Part shown: in pieces, positions 1 through 6,202 of the stretch
Layout of the letters: every line of letters begins with the position of its first letter
Numbering within the stretch: position 1 is the stretch's first letter
Assembly: GCA_015232485.1 (NCBI GenBank)
Contig: JADFZP010000187.1
Span: 1 to 6,718 of the forward strand
DNA from: Alphaproteobacteria bacterium
GTDB taxonomy: Bacteria; Pseudomonadota; Alphaproteobacteria; Rhodospirillales; Magnetospirillaceae
Length of the DNA: 6,718 nucleotides
Reading direction: 5' to 3'
The notes under the pieces: generated by a model
Told to the model about the DNA's origin: nothing
The model's input: the letters and a program-made list of their open reading frames with translations, nothing else
The model's database searches: none
Position numbers and translations under genes: made by a program

Positions 1-914
1 CGCGCCGCCGCCTTGGCGACCTCGTCGAAGCTCGCGCCGCCGCGCGCCGCCTGCGCGGCGGCACGGGCCGCCGCCTCGTCGTCGAACAGGATCTGGCGCA
101 CATTGCGCCGCTCGCCCTCGACGAATTCGTCCAGACGCTGTTCGTAGGCCTCGGCGATCATCTGATCGGTGACCGTCACATGGCCGGCGACATCGCCGGG
201 GCGGACGGTCAGAACCGACACCGTACGGTATTCGGGCGCCATGAAGCGGGCGGAATTGGTCTTGTGGAATTCGGCCAGGGCGGCGTCGTCGGGCGCCTTG
301 GGCGCGGCCATGCGCTCGGTCTCGAACAGCACCGTCTCGGCCACCCGGCGCTCGCCGTGATAGCGGTGCAGCGGCGCGATCAGGGCGGCCGGCGCCGCGA
401 CGCCGCCGGTCACCGCGCTGGCGATCTGGCTGCGCACCATGTCGAGCCGGGCGATCGACAGGAAGCCGCCTTCGCTGTAACCGGCCCGCGACAGGGCGGT
501 GCGGAACGCGTCGGCGTCGAACTTGCCCTGGGCGTTGTGGAAGGCGGGATTGGTGGCGATCTCGCGGCGCAGCGAATCCATGTCCGCCACCATGCCCAGA
601 TCCTGCGCCGCCTGATCGAGCAGCGCCCGGCTGACGATCTGCTGAATGGTGCGGTCGAGCACGCCCATCTGGCGCGCCTGCTCGTCGGTGATCCCGCCGC
701 CGAACATCTCCTGCAAGCGGCGCAGTTCGCGCTGGTAGTCTTCGGCGACCCGCTCGGGGGCCACCTCGATGTCGCCCACCTGGATGGCCGGCGAGCGCGA
801 GGCGGTGGCGGTCACCACGTCGTTGACGCCCCAGCCGGCGAAACCAACCGCCAGCAGGATGAGCAGCCCCTTCATGATGGGCGACTTGGCCGAGTTGCGC
901 AGCGAATCGAGCAT
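1..914 (-). CDS. ppiD: PpiD/SurA-type peptidylprolyl isomerase, N-terminal part (runs off the window)
   Basis: Reverse-strand reading from the ATG at 914-912 is open for 304 codons to the window edge. It begins MLDSLRNSAKSPIMKGLL. Residues about 15-33 form one hydrophobic segment after a short basic N-terminus, as expected of an inner-membrane anchor with the rest in the periplasm. Residues about 35-185 resemble the SurA_N/PpiD chaperone domain, including NPAFHNAQGKFDADAFRTAL (122-141), a hallmark of the family. Around residues 269-304 (RRNVRQILF, then SFDEVAKAAA) the start of a parvulin-type rotamase domain is recognisable. Family members are about 600-650 residues, so roughly half is present; whether the isomerase active site is intact cannot be judged. 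The role, helping newly exported envelope proteins fold at the Sec exit, is inferred from the family. The gene is divergent from tpiA. An AGGTGA Shine-Dalgarno 9 bases upstream supports this start. A plain SurA-like or other SurA_N-domain protein is the main alternative. Confidence 0.88.
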   Translation of the reverse strand, partial: MLDSLRNSAKSPIMKGLLILLAVGFAGWGVNDVVTATASRSPAIQVGDIEVAPERVAEDYQRELRRLQEMFGGGITDEQARQMGVLDRTIQQIVSRALLDQAAQDLGMVADMDSLRREIATNPAFHNAQGKFDADAFRTALSRAGYSEGGFLSIARLDMVRSQIASAVTGGVAAPAALIAPLHRYHGERRVAETVLFETERMAAPKAPDDAALAEFHKTNSARFMAPEYRTVSVLTVRPGDVAGHVTVTDQMIAEAYEQRLDEFVEGERRNVRQILFDDEAAARAAAQAARGGASFDEVAKAAA

Positions 915-923
915 CGGATGACT

Positions 924-929
924 TCACCT
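924..929 (-). promoter_or_regulatory. Ribosome binding site of ppiD
   Basis: On the minus strand AGGTGA lies 9 bases before the ATG at 914. It is a good match to the anti-Shine-Dalgarno sequence and fixes the start codon; no better start lies upstream in the frame. Confidence 0.6.
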
Positions 930-948
930 GGTTGAAAGGCGGCCGGGC

Positions 949-977
949 ATCATAGAAGCGGCAAAATGGCCCCGCAA
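949..977 (-). promoter_or_regulatory. Candidate sigma70-type promoter of ppiD
   Basis: Minus strand: TTGCGG (977-972) and TATGAT (954-949) are separated by 17 bases. The -10 matches the TATAAT consensus at 5 of 6 positions; the -35 is weaker, 3 of 6. Transcription would start near 942, leaving a leader of about 28 bases containing the AGGTGA site. This is read by eye; a housekeeping promoter in a high-GC alphaproteobacterium may deviate from the E. coli consensus. Confidence 0.42.
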
Positions 978-991
978 CCCGGAAAAGTCCA

Positions 992-1015
992 GGGCGGAAG
1001 GCGGGTGGGGAGGGG
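992..1015 (+). other. G-rich tract, possible G-quadruplex
   Basis: Plus strand has four G runs: GGG 992-994, GGG 1003-1005, GGGG 1007-1010 and GGGG 1012-1015, with loops of 8, 1 and 1 bases. The first loop is slightly longer than the usual 7-base rule. The tract ends 2 bases before the candidate tpiA -35 box. In vivo folding is not shown by the sequence. Confidence 0.35.
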
Positions 1016-1017
1016 AG

Positions 1018-1046
1018 ATGACACTCCAGCGCCCCTTGTGTTAAAT
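1018..1046 (+). promoter_or_regulatory. Candidate sigma70-type promoter of tpiA
   Basis: ATGACA (1018-1023; 5 of 6 to TTGACA) and TTAAAT (1041-1046; 4 of 6 to TATAAT) are separated by exactly 17 bases. A start near 1053 would leave a leader of about 33 bases containing the GGAGG site. This is the best promoter-like pair in the divergent intergenic region on the plus strand and may drive tpiA and perhaps the genes after it. Confidence 0.45.
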
Positions 1047-1072
1047 CTCTCCGCCAATGAAGACACCGAAAC

Positions 1073-1077
1073 GGAGG
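1073..1077 (+). promoter_or_regulatory. Ribosome binding site of tpiA, decides the start
   Basis: GGAGG sits 8 bases before the ATG at 1086. It selects this start over the in-frame ATG at 966, which would add 40 residues unlike any triosephosphate isomerase N-terminus and would overlap both candidate promoters. Confidence 0.75.
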
Positions 1078-1085
1078 AAACCACC

Positions 1086-1850
1086 ATGAAAACCCGACGG
1101 CCGCTGATCGCGGGCAACTGGAAGATGAACGGACTGCGGGCCGACGGGATCGCGCTGGCCGAGGGAGTCGCCGCCAAGGCCAAGGCGGCCGGCTCGGCGC
1201 TGGCCTGCGACATGCTGGTGTGTCCACCCTTCACCCTGATCGCCGACGTGGCGCGCGCGGTGGCCGGCGGCCCCGTCGCGGTGGGCGGGCAGGATTGCCA
1301 CGCCAAGACCTCGGGCGCCCATACCGGCGACGTGGCCGCCGCCATGCTGGGCGATGTCGGCTGCCGCTACGTGATCGTCGGCCATTCCGAACGCCGCACC
1401 GATCACGGCGAGACCGACGCGGTGGTCAACGCCAAGGCGGCCGCCGCCAACGCCGCCGGCCTGATCGCCATCATCTGCATCGGCGAGACCGAGGCCGAGC
1501 GCGACGCCGGCCGCACCATCGAGGTGGTGGCCGGCCAGTTCCACGGCTCGCTGCCCGACGGGGCGACCGCCGCCAACACGGTGATCGCCTACGAGCCGGT
1601 CTGGGCGATCGGCACCGGCCGCACCCCGACCAACGCCGAGGTCGCCGAAGTGCATGCGATGATTCGCGCCGAGGCGGCCAAGCGTCTTGGGGCGGACGGC
1701 GCCCGCGCCCTGAAAGTGCTGTATGGCGGCTCGATGAAGCCCTCGAACGCCAAGGAATTGCTGGCCATGGACGATGTCGACGGCGGCCTGATCGGCGGCG
1801 CCAGCCTCAAGGTCGACGATTTTTGGGCGATTGCGCAAAGTTGCCCCTAG
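1086..1850 (+). CDS. tpiA: Triosephosphate isomerase
   Basis: Encodes 254 residues, the usual length of the family. The cytoplasmic enzyme interconverts dihydroxyacetone phosphate and glyceraldehyde 3-phosphate in glycolysis and gluconeogenesis, acting as a TIM-barrel dimer. The sequence shows the substrate-binding N-terminus GNWKMNG with Asn11 and Lys13, the electrophile His100 in YVIVGHSERR, the catalytic base Glu170 in AYEPVWAIGTG, which leads into the flexible phosphate-gripping loop 6 (about 171-178), YGGS at 213-216, and the phosphate-binding GGLIGGASLK at 233-242. All key residues are present. Start chosen by the GGAGG site and by the family N-terminus. The gene is divergent from ppiD, has its own candidate promoter, and ends 90 bases before secG, with a strong hairpin in between. 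Nothing odd is seen apart from YGGSM where many relatives have YGGSV. Confidence 0.98.
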   Translation: MKTRRPLIAGNWKMNGLRADGIALAEGVAAKAKAAGSALACDMLVCPPFTLIADVARAVAGGPVAVGGQDCHAKTSGAHTGDVAAAMLGDVGCRYVIVGHSERRTDHGETDAVVNAKAAAANAAGLIAIICIGETEAERDAGRTIEVVAGQFHGSLPDGATAANTVIAYEPVWAIGTGRTPTNAEVAEVHAMIRAEAAKRLGADGARALKVLYGGSMKPSNAKELLAMDDVDGGLIGGASLKVDDFWAIAQSCP

Positions 1851-1893
1851 CCATCCACGACGCGGGCGCATAAAAAGACGCCGAGACCCGAGC

Positions 1894-1924
1894 TGCCTCG
1901 CTTGGCCAATGGCCCGGCGAGGCA
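1894..1924 (+). other. Strong intercistronic hairpin between tpiA and secG
   Basis: Arms 1894-1907 and 1911-1924 pair around an AAT loop over 14 positions. The outer seven pairs (TGCCTCG with CGAGGCA) are perfect, then one C-G, one G-U, one T/C mismatch, and four G-C pairs. No T run follows on either strand, so it is not a classical intrinsic terminator. It ends 16 bases before the secG ATG, just ahead of GGTGGAG (1932-1938), the only Shine-Dalgarno-like site. It could stabilise the tpiA 3' end, act as a processing site, or influence secG translation. Confidence 0.6.
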
Positions 1925-1940
1925 CCATATTGGTGGAGCC

Positions 1941-2276
1941 ATGATCAACGTCCTTCTCGTCGTCCATCTGTTCATAGCCATCGCCCTGGTCGGCGTGGTC
2001 CTGCTGCAGCGCAGCGAGGGCGGCGCCCTCGGCATCGGCGGCAGCGGCGGGGGGCTGATGACCGGACGCGCGGCCGGCAATCTGCTGACCCGCACCACGG
2101 CGATCCTGGCCGCCTTGTTCATCACGTCGAGCCTGGTGCTCAGCCTGCTCGCCAACAATCGCGCGCCGGCGCAATCGATCGTCGACCAGATTCCGGCCGT
2201 GGAGACCGCGCCGGCCGATTCCGCTCCGGTACCGGAGCAGGCTCCGGGCAAGCCGAGCGCGCCACTGGCGCAATAG
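1941..2276 (+). CDS. secG: Protein-export membrane protein SecG
   Basis: Encodes 111 residues. SecG is the small non-essential partner of SecYE in the inner-membrane translocon and aids SecA-driven export. Two hydrophobic segments are visible, about 3-22 and 54-72. Between them lies the conserved cytoplasmic loop QRSEGGALGIGG (23-34), then glycine-rich sequence and LMTGRAAGNLLTRTTA (39-54), the signature of alphaproteobacterial SecG. The tail (about 72-111) is Ala/Pro-rich, low in complexity and probably disordered. Start at 1941 is chosen because MINVLLVVH matches the family N-terminus directly before the first membrane segment; an in-frame ATG at 1902 would add 13 residues encoded by a hairpin. 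The Shine-Dalgarno-like GGTGGAG is unusually close (2 bases) to the ATG. Neighbours tpiA and pyrG are unrelated in function, but the order tpiA-secG-pyrG is common in proteobacteria. Confidence 0.95.
   Translation: MINVLLVVHLFIAIALVGVVLLQRSEGGALGIGGSGGGLMTGRAAGNLLTRTTAILAALFITSSLVLSLLANNRAPAQSIVDQIPAVETAPADSAPVPEQAPGKPSAPLAQ
2223..2247. repeat. Three alternating GCTCCGG units inside the secG tail
   Basis: GCTCCGG (2223-2229), its reverse complement CCGGAGC (2232-2238), and GCTCCGG again (2241-2247), each separated by 2 bases. The first two form a perfect 16-base palindrome (2223-2238, containing GGTACC). The middle unit could pair with either neighbour. It lies within codons for the Ala/Pro-rich tail, about 27 bases before the stop. 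Confidence 0.6.
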
Positions 2277-2282
2277 AGTGAC

Positions 2283-2308
2283 AAAAAGAGGCGGCGCAAG
2301 CCGCCTCT
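2283..2308 (-). terminator. Perfect 9-bp hairpin between secG and pyrG with minus-strand terminator polarity
   Basis: AGAGGCGGC (2287-2295) and GCCGCCTCT (2300-2308) pair perfectly around a GCAA tetraloop, 10 bases after the secG stop. On the plus strand it is followed by GCTTCGAG, with no T run. On the minus strand the stem is followed by T residues (complement of the A run 2283-2287), giving a textbook intrinsic terminator for leftward transcription, although no leftward gene ends here. On the plus strand it may still act as a 3' end stabiliser, with its GNRA-type loop, or as a weak attenuator. Confidence 0.6.
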
Positions 2309-2368
2309 GCTTCGAGAGGGACTAGCGCGCGCCGGCGAAGGGGCTGGCCGCGCTCTCATGGTGGGCAC

Positions 2369-3997
2369 ATGGCGCGATTCATTTTCATCACCGGCGGCGT
2401 GGTCTCCTCCCTTGGCAAGGGGCTCGCCTCCGCCGCCCTGGGCGCTTTGCTGCAAAGCCGCGGCTTCAAGGTCCGCCTGCGCAAGCTGGACCCCTATCTG
2501 AACGTCGATCCGGGCACCATGAGCCCGACCCAGCATGGCGAGGTCTACGTCACCGACGATGGCGCCGAGACCGATCTCGACCTCGGTCATTACGAGCGTT
2601 TCACCGGGGTGCCGTCGCGCCGCTCGGACAACGTCACCACCGGCCGCATCTATTCGACGGTGATCGCCCGCGAGCGCCGCGGCGATTATCTGGGCGGAAC
2701 GGTGCAGGTGATTCCGCACGTCACCGACGCCATCAAGGACTTCATCAAAAGCGACGTCACCGACGAGGATTTCGTGCTGTGCGAAATCGGCGGCACGGTC
2801 GGCGACATCGAAAGCCTGCCCTTCCTCGAGGCGATCCGGCAGTTGGCGAACGAACTGGGCCGCGCCCAGACCATGTTCGTGCATCTGACGCTGCTGCCCT
2901 ACATCCCCTCGGCCGGCGAGTTGAAGACCAAGCCGACCCAGCATTCGGTCAAGGAATTGCTGTCGGTCGGCATCCAGCCCGACATGCTGATGTGCCGCTC
3001 GGATCGCCCGATCCCGGCCGGCGAGCGGCGCAAGATCGCCCAGTTCTGCAATGTGCGCGAAGAGGCGGTGATTCCGGCGCTCGACGTCGACACCATTTAT
3101 CAGGTGCCGGTCAGCTATCACGAGCAGGGCCTGGACGATCAGGTCTGCAAGCATTTCGGCCTGACCGGCATGCCAATGCCCAATCTGGCGCGCTGGAACC
3201 ACATCGTCGAGCGCATCCGCCACCCCGAGGGCGAGGTGACGATCGGCGTGGTCGGCAAATACACCAGCCTGCTCGACAGCTACAAATCGCTGGCCGAGGC
3301 GCTGACCCATGGTGGCATCGCCAACAATGTGCGCGTCGTCCTGAAATGGATCGACTCCGAGGCGTTCGAACGCGAGGACGCCGTCCATATCCTGGAACCG
3401 ATGGACGCCATCCTGGTGCCCGGCGGCTTCGGCGAGCGCGGCGCGATGGGCAAGATCTCGGCGGTGCGATTCGCGCGCGAGCGCAAGGTGCCCTATTTCG
3501 GCATCTGCTTCGGCATGCAGATGGCGGTGATCGAGGCGGCCCGCGACTTGGCCGGCCTGCCCATGGCCAGCTCGTCCGAATTCGGCCCGACCGACGAGCC
3601 GGTGGTCGGATTGATGACCGAATGGCTGCGCGGCAATCAGCTCGAGCGCCGCCAAGCGGATGGCGACATGGGCGGCACCATGCGGCTGGGCGCCTATGAC
3701 TGCCACCTCACGCCGGACAGCATGGTGCGCGAAATCTATGGCGCGGCGATCGTCAACGAGCGCCATCGCCACCGCTACGAGGTCAACATCCATTACCGCG
3801 AGCGTCTCGAGGCGGTCGGGCTGGTCTTTTCGGGCCTGTCGCCCGATGGCGTGCTGCCCGAAATCGTCGAGATTCCCGACCACCCGTGGTTCGTCGGCGT
3901 GCAGTTCCATCCCGAACTGAAATCGAAGCCGTTCGATCCCCATCCGTTGTTCACGTCGTTCATCAAGGCGGCCATCGACCAGAGCCGCCTCGTGTAG
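2369..3997 (+). CDS. pyrG: CTP synthase (glutamine-hydrolysing)
   Basis: Encodes 542 residues, normal for the family. It makes CTP from UTP, ATP and glutamine, the last step of de novo pyrimidine nucleotide synthesis, in the cytoplasm as a tetramer. The N-terminal synthase domain (about 1-266) begins MARFIFITGGVVSSLGKG with the ATP-binding loop at 13-18. It contains DLDLGHYERF with the Mg-binding Asp71, CEIGGTVGDIES with Glu139, and LPYIPSAGELKTKPTQHSVK (176-195) of the UTP site. The C-terminal class I glutamine amidotransferase domain (about 288-535) has PGGFG (351-355), nucleophile Cys380 in GICFGMQ, and the His514/Glu516 pair in VQFHPE. The start matches the family N-terminus, though the ribosome site (GGTGGG just upstream) is weak. 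The stop TAG is followed 6 bases later by the kdsA start, so the two are probably co-transcribed and may be translationally coupled. The CTP it makes is later needed to activate Kdo. Confidence 0.98.
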   Translation: MARFIFITGGVVSSLGKGLASAALGALLQSRGFKVRLRKLDPYLNVDPGTMSPTQHGEVYVTDDGAETDLDLGHYERFTGVPSRRSDNVTTGRIYSTVIARERRGDYLGGTVQVIPHVTDAIKDFIKSDVTDEDFVLCEIGGTVGDIESLPFLEAIRQLANELGRAQTMFVHLTLLPYIPSAGELKTKPTQHSVKELLSVGIQPDMLMCRSDRPIPAGERRKIAQFCNVREEAVIPALDVDTIYQVPVSYHEQGLDDQVCKHFGLTGMPMPNLARWNHIVERIRHPEGEVTIGVVGKYTSLLDSYKSLAEALTHGGIANNVRVVLKWIDSEAFEREDAVHILEPMDAILVPGGFGERGAMGKISAVRFARERKVPYFGICFGMQMAVIEAARDLAGLPMASSSEFGPTDEPVVGLMTEWLRGNQLERRQADGDMGGTMRLGAYDCHLTPDSMVREIYGAAIVNERHRHRYEVNIHYRERLEAVGLVFSGLSPDGVLPEIVEIPDHPWFVGVQFHPELKSKPFDPHPLFTSFIKAAIDQSRLV

Positions 3998-4003
3998 GTG
4001 CGC

Positions 4004-4849
4004 ATGACCCAAAACCGCCACGTCCGGATCGGCCCGGTCACCTTCGGCAACGATCTGCCCTTCGCGCTGATCGCCGGGCCTTGCCAGATGGAAAGCCGCG
4101 ACCACGCCTTCGAGGTGGCGGGCGCGCTGGTCGAGATGACCCGCGATCTGGGCATCGGCCTGATCTTCAAGGCCTCGTTCGACAAGGCCAATCGCACCAG
4201 CTTGGGCGGCGAGCGCGGCATCGGCATCGACCGCGCCTTGCCCATCTTCGCCGAAATCCGCGACACGCTGGGCTGCCCGGTGCTGACCGACGTCCACGAG
4301 GCGGCGCAATGCGCGCCGGTGGCGGCGGTGGTCGACGTTCTGCAAATCCCCGCCTTCCTGTGCCGCCAGACCGATCTGCTGCTGGCGGCGGCCGCCACCG
4401 GCGCGGTGGTCAACATCAAGAAGGGCCAGTTCCTCGCCCCCTGGGACATGAAGAACGTGGCGGCCAAGGCGCTGTCCTCGGGCAACGACCGCGTGATGCT
4501 GACCGAGCGCGGGGCGAGCTTCGGCTACAACACGCTGGTCGCCGACATGCGCGGCCTGCCGATCATGGCGCGCGACACCGGCTGCCCGATCATCTTCGAC
4601 GCCACCCATTCGGTGCAGCAACCGGGCGGGCAGGGGAGTTCGTCGGGTGGACAGCGGGAATTCGCCCCGGTCCTGGCGCGCGCCGCGCTGGCGGTCGGCG
4701 TGGCCGGGCTGTTCATCGAAACCCATCCCGATCCCGACCGGGCGCCGAGCGACGGTCCCAACATGATCCCCTTGCGCGCCATGCCGGCCCTGCTGGCCGT
4801 GCTGCGCGATTTCGACAGGCTGGCCAAGGCCAACCCAATCTCTCTTTGA
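4004..4849 (+). CDS. kdsA: 3-deoxy-8-phosphooctulonate (Kdo-8-P) synthase, Cys-type
   Basis: Encodes 281 residues. It condenses phosphoenolpyruvate with arabinose 5-phosphate to Kdo-8-phosphate, the first committed step to the Kdo sugar of lipopolysaccharide, in the cytoplasm. Family signatures are GPCQMESRDHAFE (25-37), KASFDKANRTS (56-66), PAFLCRQTDLL (116-126), NIKKGQFLAPWDMKN (137-151), FDATHSVQQPGGQG (198-211) and ETHPDPDRAPSDGPN (239-253). Cys27, His202, Glu239 and Asp250 line up with the four metal ligands known in the Aquifex enzyme; the E. coli enzyme has Asn in place of this Cys. I therefore infer a metal-dependent enzyme. ATG at 4004 is chosen; a GTG at 3998, touching the pyrG stop, would add only two residues. 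The only Shine-Dalgarno-like sequence, AGGTG, overlaps the pyrG stop. It lies between pyrG and eno, whose products supply CTP for the pathway and PEP as its substrate. Confidence 0.96.
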   Translation: MTQNRHVRIGPVTFGNDLPFALIAGPCQMESRDHAFEVAGALVEMTRDLGIGLIFKASFDKANRTSLGGERGIGIDRALPIFAEIRDTLGCPVLTDVHEAAQCAPVAAVVDVLQIPAFLCRQTDLLLAAAATGAVVNIKKGQFLAPWDMKNVAAKALSSGNDRVMLTERGASFGYNTLVADMRGLPIMARDTGCPIIFDATHSVQQPGGQGSSSGGQREFAPVLARAALAVGVAGLFIETHPDPDRAPSDGPNMIPLRAMPALLAVLRDFDRLAKANPISL

Positions 4850-4854
4850 AGGAG
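4849..4854 (+). promoter_or_regulatory. Ribosome binding site of eno overlapping the kdsA stop
   Basis: AAGGAG begins at the last base of the kdsA TGA and lies 6 bases before the eno ATG at 4861. It is the strongest Shine-Dalgarno in the operon segment, fits a highly expressed glycolytic gene, and allows coupling to kdsA translation. It also rules out the longer upstream reading frame that runs back through kdsA. Confidence 0.8.
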
Positions 4855-4860
4855 TCTCCG

Positions 4861-6141
4861 ATGACGGCGATCACCGACATACACGCTCGCGAAATCCTCG
4901 ACAGCCGGGGCAACCCCACCGTCGAGGTCGACGTCGCCTTGGAAAGCGGCGCCTTCGGCCGCGCCGCGGTGCCGTCGGGCGCCTCGACCGGCGCGCACGA
5001 GGCGGTCGAGCTGCGTGACGGCGACAAGGACCGCTATCTCGGCAAGGGCGTGCTGAAGGCCGTCGAGTCGGTCAATGGCGAGATCTGGGACGCCCTGGCC
5101 GGCATGGACGCCGAGGATCAGGTGGTGCTCGACCGCACGATGATCGATCTGGACGGCACGCCCAACAAGTCGCGGCTCGGCGCCAACGCCATCCTGGGCG
5201 TGTCGCTGGCGGTCGCCAAGGCGGCGGCCGAGGAGGCCGGGCTGCCGCTGTTCCGCTATGTCGGCGGCGCCTTCGCCAAGACGCTGCCGGTGCCGATGAT
5301 GAACATCATCAATGGCGGCATGCACGCCGACAACCCGATCGACATCCAGGAATTCATGATCATGCCGGTCGGCGCGCCCTCGATGGCCGACGCCGTGCGG
5401 ATGGGCGCGGAAATCTTCCACGCGCTGAAGAAGAAGCTGAAGGACGCCGGCCACAACACCAATGTCGGCGACGAGGGTGGATTCGCCCCCAATCTGGCCA
5501 GCGCCGACGAGGCGCTCGACTTCGTGATGAAGGCGGTCGAGGCGGCCGGCTACAAGCCGGGCGACGACGTCGTGCTGGCGCTCGACGCCGCCTCGACCGA
5601 ATTCTTCAAGGACGGCAAATACGTCCTGGCCGGCGAGAACAAGACGCTCGATCCCGCCGGCATGGTGAAGTACTGGGAAGGGTTGGTGTCGCGCTTCCCG
5701 ATCGTGTCGATCGAGGACGGCATGTCCGAGGACGACATGGACGGCTGGAAGGCGCTGACCGACGCCCTGGGCTCGAAGATCCAGTTGGTCGGCGACGATC
5801 TGTTCGTCACCAATCCCGCCCGCCTGGCCGACGGCATCCGCGAGGGCCGCGCCAACTCGATCCTGGTCAAGGTCAACCAGATCGGCTCGCTGACCGAGAC
5901 CCTGGAAGCCGTCGAGATGGCCCACAAGGCCGGCTACACCGCTGTGATGTCGCACCGCTCGGGCGAGACCGAGGATTCGACCATCGCCGATCTCGCCGTC
6001 GCCACCAACTGCGGTCAGATCAAGACCGGCTCGCTGTCGCGTTCGGATCGGTTGGCCAAGTACAACCAGCTCATCCGCCTGGAAGAGCTGCTCGGGCCGG
6101 CGGCGCGCTACGCCGGCCGCGGCGCCCTGCGCCGTCGCTGA
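4861..6141 (+). CDS. eno: Enolase (phosphopyruvate hydratase)
   Basis: Encodes 426 residues, typical of bacterial enolase. It interconverts 2-phosphoglycerate and phosphoenolpyruvate in glycolysis and gluconeogenesis; in many proteobacteria it also joins the RNA degradosome. The N-terminal cap begins MTAITDIHAREILDSRGNPT and carries the mobile SGASTG loop (39-44). The barrel shows GGMHADN with His155, QEFMIMP with Glu164, the proton-transfer residue Glu205 in GDEGGFAP, metal ligands Asp242 (LDAAST), Glu285 (SIEDGMSEDD) and Asp312 (GDDLFVTN), the catalytic base Lys337 in VKVNQIGS, and the signature SHRSGETEDSTIADLAV (364-380). All active-site residues are present. Start is fixed by AAGGAG 6 bases upstream and by the family N-terminus. 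It follows kdsA by 11 bases and is followed by a hairpin and a terminator-like element, suggesting it ends the pyrG-kdsA-eno transcript. Confidence 0.98.
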   Translation: MTAITDIHAREILDSRGNPTVEVDVALESGAFGRAAVPSGASTGAHEAVELRDGDKDRYLGKGVLKAVESVNGEIWDALAGMDAEDQVVLDRTMIDLDGTPNKSRLGANAILGVSLAVAKAAAEEAGLPLFRYVGGAFAKTLPVPMMNIINGGMHADNPIDIQEFMIMPVGAPSMADAVRMGAEIFHALKKKLKDAGHNTNVGDEGGFAPNLASADEALDFVMKAVEAAGYKPGDDVVLALDAASTEFFKDGKYVLAGENKTLDPAGMVKYWEGLVSRFPIVSIEDGMSEDDMDGWKALTDALGSKIQLVGDDLFVTNPARLADGIREGRANSILVKVNQIGSLTETLEAVEMAHKAGYTAVMSHRSGETEDSTIADLAVATNCGQIKTGSLSRSDRLAKYNQLIRLEELLGPAARYAGRGALRRR

Positions 6142-6154
6142 GACGGGGCGGAGA

Positions 6155-6184
6155 CGGCGGGCCACAAGATGTTGTGGCTCGCCG
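6155..6184 (+). terminator. Long hairpin after eno (no T run)
   Basis: Arms 6155-6167 and 6172-6184 form 13 consecutive pairs (one G-U) around a GATG loop, with the inner part GCCACAA/TTGTGGC perfect. It starts 13 bases after the eno stop. The bases after it (GCCCGCCAAAA) lack a T run, so it is more likely an RNA 3' end protector or part of a compound terminator with the T-tailed hairpin downstream. An alternative pairing of GGCGGGCC (6156-6163) with GGCCCGCC (6184-6191) competes with it. Confidence 0.6.
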
Positions 6185-6202
6185 GCCCGCCAAAACCAGT
6201 CC

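Noticed and set aside
1..80. GC-rich repetitive-looking sequence at the left edge
   Set aside because: It encodes an Ala-rich helix-like stretch of PpiD (residues about 278-304); the repetition follows from Ala and Arg codons.
180..935. Plus-strand open frame of 251 codons over the left end
   Set aside because: It is antisense to the ppiD reading, which has a membrane segment, family motifs and a ribosome site; the plus-strand product is low-complexity Gly/Arg/His.
966..1085. Upstream ATG that would extend tpiA by 40 residues
   Set aside because: The added residues match nothing in the family, overlap candidate promoters, and the GGAGG site supports 1086.
1847..4726. Long minus-strand open frame of 959 codons antisense to secG, pyrG and kdsA
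   Set aside because: It mirrors real genes with clear family motifs. The product is rich in Arg, Ala, Gly, His and Asp with no recognisable domain, as expected from the complement of GC-biased codons.
3886..4860. In-frame upstream extension of eno through pyrG and kdsA
   Set aside because: The extension is Arg/Gly/Pro-rich and not enolase-like, and the strong AAGGAG site plus the family N-terminus fix the start at 4861.
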